Shown here piece after piece: positions 1 to 9,025 of a stretch of 64,000 nt of DNA (position 1 is its first letter; every line of letters starts with the position of its first letter). The translations under genes were made by a program, and so were the position numbers. A model generated the notes under the pieces. That model did no database searches. It was given only the letters and a program-made list of their open reading frames with translations, and was not told the DNA's origin. Location of the stretch: contig CAWBIT010000008.1 in assembly GCA_963789025.1 (NCBI GenBank), positions 1,388,141 to 1,452,140 on the forward strand, in the 5' to 3' direction. This stretch comes from AP-15 sp963789025. GTDB taxonomy: Bacteria; Pseudomonadota; Alphaproteobacteria; ATCC43930; CGMCC-115725.

Positions 1-2
1 CC

Positions 3-266
3 CCAAAGAACCCGCTCGACATCGCCGCCGACGTGAAATGCCCGGTCCTCGCCCTCTATGGCGGCGCCGACCAGAGCATCCCGCGAGAGACGATCGAAAA
101 GCGCCAGGCGGCGTGCAAGGCGGCCGGCAAGACCTGTGAATTCGCCATCTACCCCGACGCCCCGCACGGCTTCAACGCCGACTACCGCCCGAGCTATCGC
201 GCCGACGCCGCCAAGGATGGCTGGACGAGAATGCTGGCCTGGTTCAAGGATCACGGGGTCGCATAG
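3..266 (+). CDS. dienelactone hydrolase family protein, C-terminal part
   Basis: The reading frame is open from the window edge, so only the last 87 or so residues are present. They match the C-terminal third of dienelactone hydrolases (alpha/beta fold): a strand ending in CPVLALYGGAD carries the acid residue of the triad, and PHGF holds the catalytic His. The family hydrolyses dienelactones or related esters in aromatic breakdown. The substrate cannot be told from this piece. Ends in TAG at 264-266. Confidence 0.8.
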   Translation, partial: PKNPLDIAADVKCPVLALYGGADQSIPRETIEKRQAACKAAGKTCEFAIYPDAPHGFNADYRPSYRADAAKDGWTRMLAWFKDHGVA

Positions 267-321
267 GCGGGGAATTCACCAAGGCCGGTCACCGGGGTTG
301 GCTGTGGCCGGCCCCCTTTCG

Positions 322-735
322 TCAAATTTCAAACGTAATCCGGTCGAGCAGTTCGCCGGCACTCACGACGCGCGTCGGGCCATAGGATGCGTGCGGAAAA
401 TCGCGCTTATTGCCGGTGACGAGGTAGTCTGCTTGGGCGGCCTGCGCGCAATGCAGGAACTTGGTGTCGGTCGGATCGGAAGAGGCGGCTGCTGAAATGT
501 CCGGCAGGAAGAACTCCCCTTGGCTCTGGAACATGGCGAGCACCGCTTCGATCTCGTCCGGCGGAAACGCAAATTTTGGCCGTGCGAGCACGCCCGCGTA
601 TTCCTGGAGGATGTCCTTCGAGAAGCAGGGCCGAACCAGCCCTTGATGCACTGCCAGCAGGATCGACGCCTCGTTGCCCGCGGGAGAGAGGAGGCCGGAA
701 ACCAGCACGTTGGTGTCGATGACCGCCCGGATCAC
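322..735 (-). CDS. PIN-domain toxin of a type II toxin-antitoxin pair
   Basis: A 137-residue protein opening with IRAVIDTNVLVSGLL, the first acidic motif of PIN ribonucleases, followed by conserved acids in DPTDTKFLHCA and TGNKRDF. It fits the 'putative toxin-antitoxin toxin component, PIN family' group (about 140 aa), which cut RNA with metal ions. Its start (ATGA, 732-735) overlaps the stop of the upstream antitoxin gene by 4 nt, so the two are translationally coupled. Acid residues look intact, so it is probably active. Confidence 0.85.
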   Translation of the reverse strand: MIRAVIDTNVLVSGLLSPAGNEASILLAVHQGLVRPCFSKDILQEYAGVLARPKFAFPPDEIEAVLAMFQSQGEFFLPDISAAASSDPTDTKFLHCAQAAQADYLVTGNKRDFPHASYGPTRVVSAGELLDRITFEI

Positions 736-1040
736 CTCGCCCGGCCGGGAGTGACAGGATCCGTCTTTTGCCGGTGCGCGGTAATTTCGGCGTCGATATC
801 GGCGCGCGCCAGGGTGTCGAGCCCGCGCCGTTTGGCGCCGCTCCAGGCTTTCTGCAGCCAGTCGGGCGGCGGTGCGGCGGTTCGGATGAAATCCTGCACG
901 CTCATGATGACGACGGCAGGCTCACCGCGCCGATCGACGATGAAGCGTTCGTTGTTTTTGGTGGCGAGGTCCATGATTTGCCCGAACTGGGTGCGGGCGA
1001 TGTGGGCGTCGAATGCGGCGGTCCATGCAAGTCTCCCCAT
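732..1040 (-). CDS. Phd/YefM-type antitoxin
   Basis: A 102-residue protein with the Phd/YefM layout: N-terminal DNA-binding part (ARTQFGQIMDLATKNNERFIV), then DRRGEPAVVIMSVQDF, then a charged C-terminal tail likely to wrap the toxin. It lies directly upstream of the PIN toxin and overlaps it by 4 nt. The start has no clear Shine-Dalgarno and lies close below a good promoter, so the mRNA may be leaderless or nearly so. An AT-rich palindrome next to the start is a likely autoregulatory operator. Confidence 0.8.
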   Translation of the reverse strand: MGRLAWTAAFDAHIARTQFGQIMDLATKNNERFIVDRRGEPAVVIMSVQDFIRTAAPPPDWLQKAWSGAKRRGLDTLARADIDAEITAHRQKTDPVTPGRAR

Positions 1041-1090
1041 GCATTAATCAATTGATGCATACATCATAGGCAAGATGGCCGCGCGGTCAA
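1041..1090 (-). promoter_or_regulatory. promoter and likely operator of the toxin-antitoxin operon
   Basis: On the minus strand TTGACC (1090-1085) and TATGAT (1068-1063) are separated by 16 bp, a good sigma-70 type promoter. Between it and the antitoxin start is ATCAATTGAT (1047-1056), a perfect 10-bp palindrome flanked by two ATGCAT palindromes. This placement is typical of antitoxin autorepression; the binding itself is inferred. Confidence 0.6.
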
Positions 1091-1285
1091 GTGGTGACAG
1101 CGCCGCTCACAGCCGTGGCGCGCGATGACCAAAGCTGTGGGGATGTGTACACCGCCATCTTTGCATCAAGATCGCAGCCTATGATGTGCGCCAGGGTGGG
1201 CAGTTTGGCGCACGGATGGGTGCCCTTGGCTGGCGCGAATTGTCCCGCTCGCGCCCCTCGTGCGACCGCGGATCCGGGCATCTTT

Positions 1286-1462
1286 TAGGTTTCCCTGCTA
1301 TCTCCCTGATACCCCGATTCGGTTCCCTGCCAGCCGCCGAGATATTCCCTGCCGGGCCGCCGGGCCTTGGACTCGTAAGTGCTTGATCGGACATAGGTTA
1401 TCGGCAAAGGGGCCGGTCGATTTTCGTATTTTTTCCCGCAGTTTCCCTGTTTGGCAGGGACG
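1286..1462. repeat. cluster of TTCCCTG(C) repeat units
   Basis: The gap between the antitoxin and the deacylase gene holds at least four TTCCCTG units (about 1291, 1323, 1345 and 1443), one followed by a reverse-complement copy (GGCAGGGA, 1453-1460). The same units occur at 29403-29570. No gene is supported in 1091-1479. Such TTCCCTG arrays give spurious short proteins in alphaproteobacterial genomes; their role is unknown to me. Confidence 0.6.
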
Positions 1463-1479
1463 CCAGGATTGCTGTGCCG

Positions 1480-3198
1480 TCACTCCGCTGCGCTGCGCAT
1501 CTCGGCCGGGTGGGTCGGCAGGAAGCGGTCGAGCACCCGGCCCGGGCCCTTCGCGAGCCGGCAATAGGCCGTGCCGTCGAAGACTTTGGTGCCGTTGACG
1601 AAGACGCCGTGGACGCCGAGCGGGTCGCGGATCGTGCGGGGGCCGCCGCCGGGCAGGTCGTTGACGCGGCGGGCCGGCGAGACGCCTACGCTCGCCGGAT
1701 CGAACAGCAGCAGATCGGCGAAGGCGCCGACCTCGATGCGGCCGCGGTCGGGGATGCCGTAGAGACCGGCTTGGTGGCTGGTCAGGCGGCGGACGCCCTC
1801 GGCGAGATCGAAGAGGCCCCGCTCGCGGACCCAGTGGCCGAGCAAATAGAGGCCGAAACCGGCGTCGCACAGGTACATCAGATGGGCACCGGCATCGGAC
1901 AGCGCGACGACGCCGGCCGGGTGCTTCAGGAGCGGCGCCACGCCGTCGTCGAGGGCGTTGAAGAACCGGCCGATGAAACCGGTCTCCAGATCCTCTTCGA
2001 GGCCGAGATCGAGGAAGACGTCGAGCGGGTCCCGCCCGCGTTCGCGGGCTATATCGGCGATGTTGCGGTTGATCAGCCCGGCATTCTTGGCCGAGGCCGG
2101 AGCCGCGACGATGATGCGGTCCCAGTTTCCCTGAAAGACCGTTCCGGGCTTGGGCTGGCGCAAATCTTGGCGGAAACGGTCGCGGAAGCCGGGGTCGGCG
2201 AACACTTCCTTCAGCGCGCCGGGCGCAAGCGCCTTGATAGGATCGAAGGCCGGATGGGCGTAAAACGGATAGGCGCTCTTCAACGTGAAATCGAACGACA
2301 GCGGCTGGCAGGTGATCTGGATGTGCACGCCGTGACCGCGCGCCTGGGCCGCGGCGCAGGCGTCGAACATCTCGATCGCACGCTGCGGGTACTGCTCGTT
2401 GTAGAGCGCGAGGGCCGTGCTCATGAAGATGCGCCGGCCGTGGCGCGCCGCGATCTCCTCCATCTCGGCGACGGTTCTGGGACCGGAGGAGATCTCGACC
2501 ACTCCCCTGCCCCGCTCGCCCATGGCGCCGACCAGCGCGTCGAATTCGCCGATATCGCTGATCGTCGACGGCATCGGGAGGCCGCCATGGCCGGAATGAT
2601 TGAGCGAATAGGAGGCGCCGAGCCCGACGGCGCCCTGTTGCATCGCCTCGGCGACGAGGCGCTTCATCTCGGCCATTTCATCGGCGGTCGGCTGTTTGCG
2701 GACCGAGGCGTCCTCGCCCATCACGGCCGTGCGCACGGCGGAATGCCCGACAAAGACCGCCAGATTGGCGTAAGGAGCACGGCGCCGGACGGCCGCGAGA
2801 TACTCGGCGAAAGACTGAAATTCCCAGTTGATGCCGGCGCGCAAGGCGTCGAGATCCATGCCTTCGACGACCGCGAGATTGCGCATGATGAGGTCGCGCA
2901 ATGGCGGCGGGCTCGGCACGATGCCGAAGCCGCAATTCCCCATGACCGCCGTCGTCACGCCGAGCGAAGGCGACGGCGACAGGGTCGGATCCCAGGTGAC
3001 CTGAGCGTCGTAATGGGTGTGTATGTCGATGATGCCGGGCATCAGGGCCAGACCGCCGGCGTCGATCACCTCGGCGCCGCCGCCGCCGATCTCGCCGATC
3101 GCGGCGATCCGCCAATTACTGATCGCAACGTCGGCGCGGCGCGGGTCATGCCCGAGCCCGTCGACAACCGTGGCGCCACGGATCACCAGATCGTACAT
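1480..3198 (-). CDS. N-acyl-D-amino-acid deacylase family amidohydrolase
   Basis: A 572-residue amidohydrolase-superfamily protein. It starts MYDLVIRGATVVDG, then PGIIDIHTHYDAQ with the metal-binding HxH, CGFG, and near the end the SDAGAH motif and a C-terminal GRIEVGAFADLLLFD strand. Length and motifs fit D-aminoacylase (amidohydrolase family 3), which removes acyl groups from N-acyl-D-amino acids. I chose the ATG at 3198 because AGGAGG lies 8 nt upstream; the frame stays open further upstream but without family sequence. The true substrate may be another N-acyl or cyclic amide. Confidence 0.88.
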   Translation of the reverse strand: MYDLVIRGATVVDGLGHDPRRADVAISNWRIAAIGEIGGGGAEVIDAGGLALMPGIIDIHTHYDAQVTWDPTLSPSPSLGVTTAVMGNCGFGIVPSPPPLRDLIMRNLAVVEGMDLDALRAGINWEFQSFAEYLAAVRRRAPYANLAVFVGHSAVRTAVMGEDASVRKQPTADEMAEMKRLVAEAMQQGAVGLGASYSLNHSGHGGLPMPSTISDIGEFDALVGAMGERGRGVVEISSGPRTVAEMEEIAARHGRRIFMSTALALYNEQYPQRAIEMFDACAAAQARGHGVHIQITCQPLSFDFTLKSAYPFYAHPAFDPIKALAPGALKEVFADPGFRDRFRQDLRQPKPGTVFQGNWDRIIVAAPASAKNAGLINRNIADIARERGRDPLDVFLDLGLEEDLETGFIGRFFNALDDGVAPLLKHPAGVVALSDAGAHLMYLCDAGFGLYLLGHWVRERGLFDLAEGVRRLTSHQAGLYGIPDRGRIEVGAFADLLLFDPASVGVSPARRVNDLPGGGPRTIRDPLGVHGVFVNGTKVFDGTAYCRLAKGPGRVLDRFLPTHPAEMRSAAE

Positions 3199-3452
3199 CC
3201 CGGCCCTCCTCCTGCGATGAGCGGCGTTCGCCGATATCCGGCGCCATACTAGACCGGGCGTCTGGTATTGGGATGCTCGGATTTCGCACAGCTGCTCAGA
3301 GGCTGAGCACTGCGAGGGCTGGTCCGGGAATGAGGTCCGGATGAGATCCGGCGATCCCGGCCCGGATCGGCCACGCGGCACGCCGCGAAGGCCCGGACCT
3401 GCCAATCTTCGCTACAAGAACCGTGCCAGCTCGCGGCAGCGGAGATGCCGAG

Positions 3453-3662
3453 CTACTTCTTAGACTTTTTCCGTCCCGAACTCGCGACGGCTCGCTCGGA
3501 GGCCCTTTTCTTGGGCTTCGCGTCAATATGCACGTCTTCTTCGGTCTCGATCTGCCGCGCCGCACGGTGCCAATGCTCCTCGTGCCTGCCGTGCGGTTGC
3601 CCTTCGGCTTCCCAAAACAGATAGGCGCGCTCCTCAATGCGCTTTTGCTTCTCCGTGTTCAC
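3453..3662 (-). CDS. DUF2934 family small protein
   Basis: A 69-residue, highly charged protein with the DUF2934 core: RIEERAYLFWEAEG, then GRHEEHWHRAARQI. The tail is basic (KKRASER...GRKKSKK). The start is GTG at 3662 with GGGGGAG upstream; the longer frame above it is antisense to the hydrolase gene. Function of DUF2934 is unknown; members are short and common in rhizobia. It lies 254 bp upstream of the deacylase gene on the same strand; I see no gene in that gap. Confidence 0.8.
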   Translation of the reverse strand: MNTEKQKRIEERAYLFWEAEGQPHGRHEEHWHRAARQIETEEDVHIDAKPKKRASERAVASSGRKKSKK

Positions 3663-3815
3663 TCCACAGCTCCCCCAACTTTTCCCCGCCGGCAAGCTAA
3701 CCCTTGTCGCTCGCGGCCGCAAAATGCCTCTGCCCGCCTCGGGAGCGCAGCTTGCCGGCCGCGCGCCGGCGCTCGTAGGATGGCGAATCGGCCTGTTCGA
3801 GAAAGGGGAGTCGCG

Positions 3816-4697
3816 ATGCCACATCTGACGACCGACGACGGTATCAGCCTCTATTACGAGGAAACGGGTAGCGGCGCCCCGATCGTGTTTGTCCACGAAT
3901 TCGCCGACGATTATCGCGGTTACGAGGGGCAAATGCGGTATTTCGGGCGGCGCTATCGATGCATCTCCTACAATGCCCGCGGCTACCCGCCCTCCGACGT
4001 CCCGGAGGACCCGGGCCGCTATTCGCAGGACCGGGCGCACGACGACATTCGGGCCGTACTCGACGCGCTCGCGATCGAGAAAGCCCATATCGTCGGCATT
4101 TCGATGGGCGGCTTTGCAACCCTCCATTTCGGCTTGGCTTATCCCGAGCGCGCTCTGTCGCTGGTCGTCGCCGGCTGCGGCTACGGCGCAGAGCCCGGCA
4201 AGCGCCAGCAATTCCATGACGAAACGGCGAAGACCGCAGCGCTGATTGAAAGCGCCGGGATGCGGGTTGCCTCCGAGACTTATGCGATCGGCCCCTCGCG
4301 CGTGCAATTCCAGAACAAGGACCCGCGCGGCTGGGCCGAATTTGCCGCGCACCTGGCCGAGCATTCGACTTTGGGCTCGGCGAATACCATGCGAGGCGTC
4401 CAGGCGCGCCGGCCTTCGCTGTGGGATTTGACCGACCGCATGCGCAATCTCGGGGTGCCGACCCTGATAATGACCGGCGACGAGGACGACCCCTGCCTCG
4501 AACCGGGTCTCCTGATGAAGCGCACGATCCCGACCGCCGCGCTCGTCGTGTTCCCAAACACTGGGCACGCGGTGAACCTCGAGGAGCCGGACCTGTTCAA
4601 CCGGACCTGCACCGATTTCTTCCACCAGGTCGAGAGCGGCCGCTGGCCGCGCCGCGATCCGCGGTCGGTGAGCGGCTCGATCCTCGGCGTCAGGTGA
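3816..4697 (+). CDS. alpha/beta fold hydrolase
   Basis: A 293-residue hydrolase. The nucleophile elbow is GISMGGFA, the acid lies in the MTGDEDDPC stretch and the His in NTGHAVNLEEP. The oxyanion HG motif is replaced by VHEFAD. The start ATG at 3816 follows AGGGGAG. The stop overlaps the GTG of the next gene by 4 nt (GTGA), so this hydrolase and the YbdK-type ligase form one unit. Substrate unknown; the sequence is closest in feel to 3-oxoadipate enol-lactonase-like esterases. Confidence 0.85.
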   Translation: MPHLTTDDGISLYYEETGSGAPIVFVHEFADDYRGYEGQMRYFGRRYRCISYNARGYPPSDVPEDPGRYSQDRAHDDIRAVLDALAIEKAHIVGISMGGFATLHFGLAYPERALSLVVAGCGYGAEPGKRQQFHDETAKTAALIESAGMRVASETYAIGPSRVQFQNKDPRGWAEFAAHLAEHSTLGSANTMRGVQARRPSLWDLTDRMRNLGVPTLIMTGDEDDPCLEPGLLMKRTIPTAALVVFPNTGHAVNLEEPDLFNRTCTDFFHQVESGRWPRRDPRSVSGSILGVR

Positions 4698-5848
4698 CTG
4701 CCGAATCGGAATTTACGCTCGGCATCGAGGAGGAATATTTCCTCGTCGACAAGGCGACCCGCAATGTCGTCGGCGACCCGCCCGATGGGATGCTGGCCGA
4801 ATGCGAGGCATTACTCGGCGCCCAGGTCAGCCCGGAATTTCTGCGCTCGCAGATCGAGATCGGGACCCGCGTCTGCATGACCCTCGACGAGGCGCGGGCC
4901 GACCTCCGGCGATTACGTGGGACGATCGCGGCGGTCGCGGCGCGCCACGGCATGGCCCCGATCGCCGCCGCCACGCATCCGTTTGCGCGATGGGAGACGC
5001 AGAAGACCACCGAGCGTGTCCGCTACCAGAGCCTCGAGAGCGATCTGCAGGGGGTCGGGCGGCGCCTCGCGATCTGCGGGATGCACGTCCATATCGGCAT
5101 CCCGGACGACGAGCTGCGCATCGATTTGTTGAATCAAGCCTCGTATTTCCTGCCGCATCTGTTGGCGCTGTCGACCTCGTCGCCGTTCTGGCAGGGCGAC
5201 AATACCGGGTTGAAGTCCTACCGGCTCGCCGTCTTCGACGAGATGCCGCGCACCGGCACGCCCGAGCGGTTCGCCAGCTGGGGCGAATACCGGCGCCATG
5301 TCGACATTCTGGTCGGCGCCGGGCTAATCGAGGACGCCACCAAATTGTGGTGGGATCTGCGGCCGAGCGACCGCTTTCCGACCCTCGAAATGCGCATAAC
5401 CGACTGCTGCACGACGTTCGAAGATACGCTGTCGATCGCCGCCCTCTTCCGCTGCCTGTTGCGCATGCTGTGTCGCCTGAAGCGCGAGAACCAGCGCTGG
5501 CGGCTCTATGCGCGCATGCTGATCGACGAGAACCGCTGGCGCGCGCAGCGCTACGGGTTCGACCAGGGTCTCGTCGATTTCGGCCGAGGCGCGATTGTCC
5601 CCTACGCCGAGCTGCTCGAAGAGATCCTCACCCTGGTCGATCCAGACGCCCGCCATTTCGGCTGCCTTGCCGAGGTAACCCACGCCCGCGAAATCCTCTC
5701 CCGCGGCACCAGCGCCGACCGCCAGCTCGCCCTCTTCGAGCAGGCCCTCTCAGAAGGCGCGACGCGCGACGAGGCGCTCATCGCGGTCGTCGATTGGCTA
5801 ATCGCCGAAACGGTGCGGGTTGTGCAGAGGCCAAGCCCGCGAGGCTAA
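4694..5848 (+). CDS. YbdK-type carboxylate-amine ligase (glutamate-cysteine ligase family 2)
   Basis: A 384-residue protein of the GCS2/YbdK family. FTLGIEEEYFLVD near the N-terminus and CGMHVHIGIPDD mid-protein are family signatures for the ATP/metal site. YbdK proteins have weak glutamate-cysteine ligase activity; the natural amine and acid are unknown. Start is GTG at 4694, coupled to the hydrolase stop. A degenerate second copy of its 3' end lies at about 7660-7815, on the far side of an AT-rich insert. Confidence 0.88.
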   Translation: MTAESEFTLGIEEEYFLVDKATRNVVGDPPDGMLAECEALLGAQVSPEFLRSQIEIGTRVCMTLDEARADLRRLRGTIAAVAARHGMAPIAAATHPFARWETQKTTERVRYQSLESDLQGVGRRLAICGMHVHIGIPDDELRIDLLNQASYFLPHLLALSTSSPFWQGDNTGLKSYRLAVFDEMPRTGTPERFASWGEYRRHVDILVGAGLIEDATKLWWDLRPSDRFPTLEMRITDCCTTFEDTLSIAALFRCLLRMLCRLKRENQRWRLYARMLIDENRWRAQRYGFDQGLVDFGRGAIVPYAELLEEILTLVDPDARHFGCLAEVTHAREILSRGTSADRQLALFEQALSEGATRDEALIAVVDWLIAETVRVVQRPSPRG

Positions 5849-5958
5849 CTCTCACTTTAGATCCGGGCTCCGGTTTGCGCTCGAAGTGCCGTTTGAAGCC
5901 GCACTCAGTGGCGCTTCACCCTCCCTGCATCTTGTATCATGCCCGAAGGCGGCACCAT

Positions 5959-7281
5959 ATGTTGCGCGAAGCAGCAAAATCACCATTCATGCCACGAGAA
6001 ATCCTTAGATCAGATCCGCTTGGGATCAAAGGCGAGAGTCGTTTCCAGGAGATATGCGCAGACGCCGGGCTCATCTGTAACAAATCGACCTGGGACCGCA
6101 CAGGATGGGACTACATTGTCGAATTCGGATTCGAAGAGGCCACTTCCGCGCGCCCGCTTGACAGCAGAAGCACTCCGCTGTCGTCTCACGTTCAGGTCAA
6201 AACTTTACTTGCTCATAACGATCGAGTCAAAATCAGCTTGTCTGCAGCGGAACGTCTTGCAAAGGAGGTAAAACCTGCGTTTGTGTATGTGTTTAAGGTG
6301 GTTGGCACTGAGATTACGGACGCTTTCTTGATCCATATTATTGACGATCCTCTCGCGAGCATTTTGAAACGGCTAAGACGAGAACATGCGAGTCGCAACG
6401 CCGCTCAAATTAACAAAAAGGATATCTCGTTTGGCGCGTCCGTGGTCGGAGCACGAATCGAACCGACCGGCAAGGCGCTTCGAGGCGCAATTCAAGCCGC
6501 CTGCGGCCCTCGCCTCGACGCCTACGCCACTCGAAAAATGAGTCAGCTAAATCAGCTTGGATTCGAGCCGTTTCCCTACAAGGGCACCTTAAGGTTCCGT
6601 CAACTCCGGGGGCTGGACAAGCTGGTAGATGTCTTTTTGGGCCTGGAGAGAAATATCGAAATTGATCGTTTAGAGGCCTTTGAAGTGAGGTTTGGCATTC
6701 CGCTCCCACTTCGGCAATTTGCGCCCGCTACTCAAACGGTGAGCATAGATCCTCAACCGTTCGATAGCTGCACAATCACGGTTAGGAACGATGAACTGGG
6801 ATTGCCAAGCGTTTTCAAGGCGAAGTTGTTTGTCCCTGCAATACCAAATTTACCGATTGGCTCATTCAAGTATCTTGTTAAATCATCCCCGTTTTCATTT
6901 CTTATCTCCCTTCGGGGACAAGTGAGTTTCTGGCAAGACGATGACATCAGATCACAAAAACACCCACCTGAACGCTGGGTTAATCATGCTCGCCTTTTAG
7001 TCGGATTAGCAACTGGCAAAGCCAACCTGGAAATCCGTGCCGATAACAGATTCGATCACTTAGAATTTGGTATCTACGAGGTCGATTACCCGCTCGACCT
7101 CGCTCGTTGCGAGGGATGGTTGGCTCTGTGTGAGTACACATTGGCGCTTTTTAAATTAGCAGGTGTCCCGCAAGACATCGGAATTCGAATCAACGATATT
7201 GACGACACCAGTAAGCCCATTATTGAGGCCTTTGCGGTCTTCAACGGTAAGGTCAACGGACTTTCATTCGTAACGAGTTGA
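5959..7281 (+). CDS. DUF4365-like (PD-(D/E)XK-type) N-terminal domain protein of unknown function
   Basis: A 440-residue protein, clearly lower in GC than its neighbours. The first 120 residues resemble DUF4365/restriction-endonuclease-like domains: GIKGESRFQEICADAG, then WDRTGWDYIVEF and HVQVKT, giving a D...QxK pattern in place of D...(D/E)xK. The rest is unrecognised. Start ATG 5959 follows AAGGCGG; ATG 5989 is an alternative. It ends at TGA 7279-7281, but the same frame stays open for a further 100 codons to 7584. Foreign origin is likely; a role in defence is only inference. Confidence 0.55.
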   Translation: MLREAAKSPFMPREILRSDPLGIKGESRFQEICADAGLICNKSTWDRTGWDYIVEFGFEEATSARPLDSRSTPLSSHVQVKTLLAHNDRVKISLSAAERLAKEVKPAFVYVFKVVGTEITDAFLIHIIDDPLASILKRLRREHASRNAAQINKKDISFGASVVGARIEPTGKALRGAIQAACGPRLDAYATRKMSQLNQLGFEPFPYKGTLRFRQLRGLDKLVDVFLGLERNIEIDRLEAFEVRFGIPLPLRQFAPATQTVSIDPQPFDSCTITVRNDELGLPSVFKAKLFVPAIPNLPIGSFKYLVKSSPFSFLISLRGQVSFWQDDDIRSQKHPPERWVNHARLLVGLATGKANLEIRADNRFDHLEFGIYEVDYPLDLARCEGWLALCEYTLALFKLAGVPQDIGIRINDIDDTSKPIIEAFAVFNGKVNGLSFVTS

Positions 7282-7584
7282 CCTCAGGATTTTCAAGTCA
7301 ATGGGGATTTGCGGGGCATTCTTGCAAGTTCCGTCAGCGTCGGCGATGTTGTACTGGCATACTATGTGCTCGCAGATCTAACGCCTGAAATTCGCGGCGA
7401 TCAGGTCGTGTGGCAATCTGCTAATATAACCCCCGGAAAGGTTCGGTTTCTACGAGGAGCACCCGGAGAATTTTTGAACTTTCTCGAATACGCAAGAGCT
7501 GAGACGAAAGCCGATGTTTTCGGGGTGTTGCGCTCGCCCGAGGGCTCTACCTTGTCCGGGCAAACATCCAAGCTCCCGAGCTAA
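7282..7584 (+). pseudogene. in-frame continuation after the TGA of the DUF4365-like gene
   Basis: Directly after TGA 7279-7281 the same frame runs on to TAA 7582-7584. A TTG at 7309 could start a 91-residue product (VGDVVLAYYVLADLTPEIRG ...). Base composition matches the upstream gene. Either the larger protein of about 540 residues has been cut by a nonsense mutation, or this is a separate small gene with a weak TTG start. I recognise no domain. Confidence 0.35.
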
Positions 7585-7659
7585 TCGGTGACGGTTTAGC
7601 TGCCCGCCTAGCTTCAGAAAGAAACGCGCTCGCCCCCGATGCTGGTGACTCGTCGATAC

Positions 7660-7818
7660 GGAGGCGCGCCATTTCGATTACTTCGATTAGGCCGCAAGAT
7701 CCTCGCCCGGGCGGCGGCAGCTTTCACGCCAACTCGCGATATTCGAGGAGGCGCGCTCCGAGGGGGCAGCGCCCGCCGACACGCTCGCTGCCGTTATCGA
7801 TTACCTACGGCTTGTAGC
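7660..7818 (+). pseudogene. decayed 3' remnant of a second ybdK-type gene
   Basis: Blocks of this segment align in order with the 3' end of the intact ligase gene: GCGCGCCATTTCG with the ARHF codons, CAAGATCCTCGCCC with REILS, and RQLAIFEEARSEGA with RQLALFEQALSEGA, ending in AVIDYL against AVVDWL. Frame changes and a stop separate the blocks, so it is dead. Its right end runs into the 3' end of queG. It marks the right border of the AT-rich insert. Confidence 0.6.
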
Positions 7819-8975
7819 GCTGCATTACCCGCCGAGAAGAAGGCAGCTGAGGTGTCTTCGCGCTCCCACTCTTCTCTGACCAGGGGATCTTCTTCGCGGC
7901 CTAGCCGGCTTGCTCGCTCGGCAGCGCATCGCGCCGCCGGCGCCAATCGCGTGAACGCCCAGACCGCAGTGGCGCGAACGAGGGCGGCATGGTCATCGAG
8001 GCAGCGACGTGCCGCTTCTATCAATTCCGGCTCCCCTGGGGGTGCGTTGCCGATCGCGATCAGCACATTGCGGACGAACCGGTCGCGGCCGGTGCGTTTG
8101 ATCGGGGACCCGGAAAACATCTGGCGGAATGCCGCATCGTCGAGCGCGGTCAACTCGGCCAGTCGCGGCGCCGTCAGTTCCGCGCGCGGCAGAAAATCGG
8201 GCTCGGTCGCGGCTCGGGCAAATTTGTTCCACGGGCAGACTGCCAGACAATCGTCGCAGCCATAAATGCGATTGCCGATCAGCGGGCGCAGCTCTGCGGG
8301 GATCATCCCTTTGTGTTCGATCGTCAAATACGAGATGCAGCGCCTCGCATCGAGCCGGTGGGGCGCCGGAAACGCCGCTGTCGGACAGACGTCGAGGCAG
8401 CGATGACACGAGCCGCAGTGATCGCGTTCGGCGGCATCGGGCTCGAGCTCGAGGCTCAGATAGATCTCGCCGAGAAACAGCCAGGAGCCGAACTCCCGCG
8501 AGACCAGATTGGTGTGCTTACCCTGCCAGCCGAGTCCGGCCTGCTCGGCGAGCGGTTTTTCCATCACCGGCGCTGTATCGACAAACAGTTTGAGCGCGCC
8601 CGGCCAGCGCTCCTCGATCCAATGGGCGAGCGCCTTCAGCCGACGCTTTAAGGTGTCGTGATAATCGCGGCCGCGCGCATAGACCGAAACGACCCCGCGG
8701 TCGCGCCTTTCGGCCGGCGCCAGCGGGTCGTCCTCGGGGGCATAGTTGACGCCGAGCACGACGACAGTGCGTGCTTCGGGCCACAGCGTTTTCGGATCGC
8801 CGCGCCGTGCCGCGGTGCCGGCGAGCCAGCCCATGTCGCCGTGGTAGCCGCGCGCGATAAATTCGCCGAGCCCGGCGCGCGCCTCGGCATCGAGATGCGC
8901 CTCGGCAAACCCGACCGCATCGAAACCCGAGGCAAGCGCCCGATCGCGGATCGCCTCGCGGATCGGATCGGCCAT
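7794..8975 (-). CDS. queG: epoxyqueuosine reductase
   Basis: A 393-residue protein catalysing the last step of queuosine formation, reduction of epoxyqueuosine in tRNA, using cobalamin and two [4Fe-4S] clusters. Both cluster motifs are present: CGSCHRCLDVCP and CDDCLAVCP. The N-terminal half carries the cobalamin-binding QueG domain (VNYAP, GDMGWLAG). It is the last gene of tgt-queF-queG. Its final residues overlap the ybdK remnant, so the C-terminal tip may have been altered. Confidence 0.95.
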   Translation of the reverse strand: MADPIREAIRDRALASGFDAVGFAEAHLDAEARAGLGEFIARGYHGDMGWLAGTAARRGDPKTLWPEARTVVVLGVNYAPEDDPLAPAERRDRGVVSVYARGRDYHDTLKRRLKALAHWIEERWPGALKLFVDTAPVMEKPLAEQAGLGWQGKHTNLVSREFGSWLFLGEIYLSLELEPDAAERDHCGSCHRCLDVCPTAAFPAPHRLDARRCISYLTIEHKGMIPAELRPLIGNRIYGCDDCLAVCPWNKFARAATEPDFLPRAELTAPRLAELTALDDAAFRQMFSGSPIKRTGRDRFVRNVLIAIGNAPPGEPELIEAARRCLDDHAALVRATAVWAFTRLAPAARCAAERASRLGREEDPLVREEWEREDTSAAFFSAGNAALQAVGNR

Positions 8976-9025
8976 CCTGCCTTCAGCCCGCGCAAAGGGA
9001 GTTGCCTGATGCCTGGATCAGCGCC

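Noticed and set aside
1474..3252. 592-codon plus-strand frame
   Set aside because: It is the antisense shadow of the D-amino-acid deacylase gene; only the minus strand has amidohydrolase motifs.
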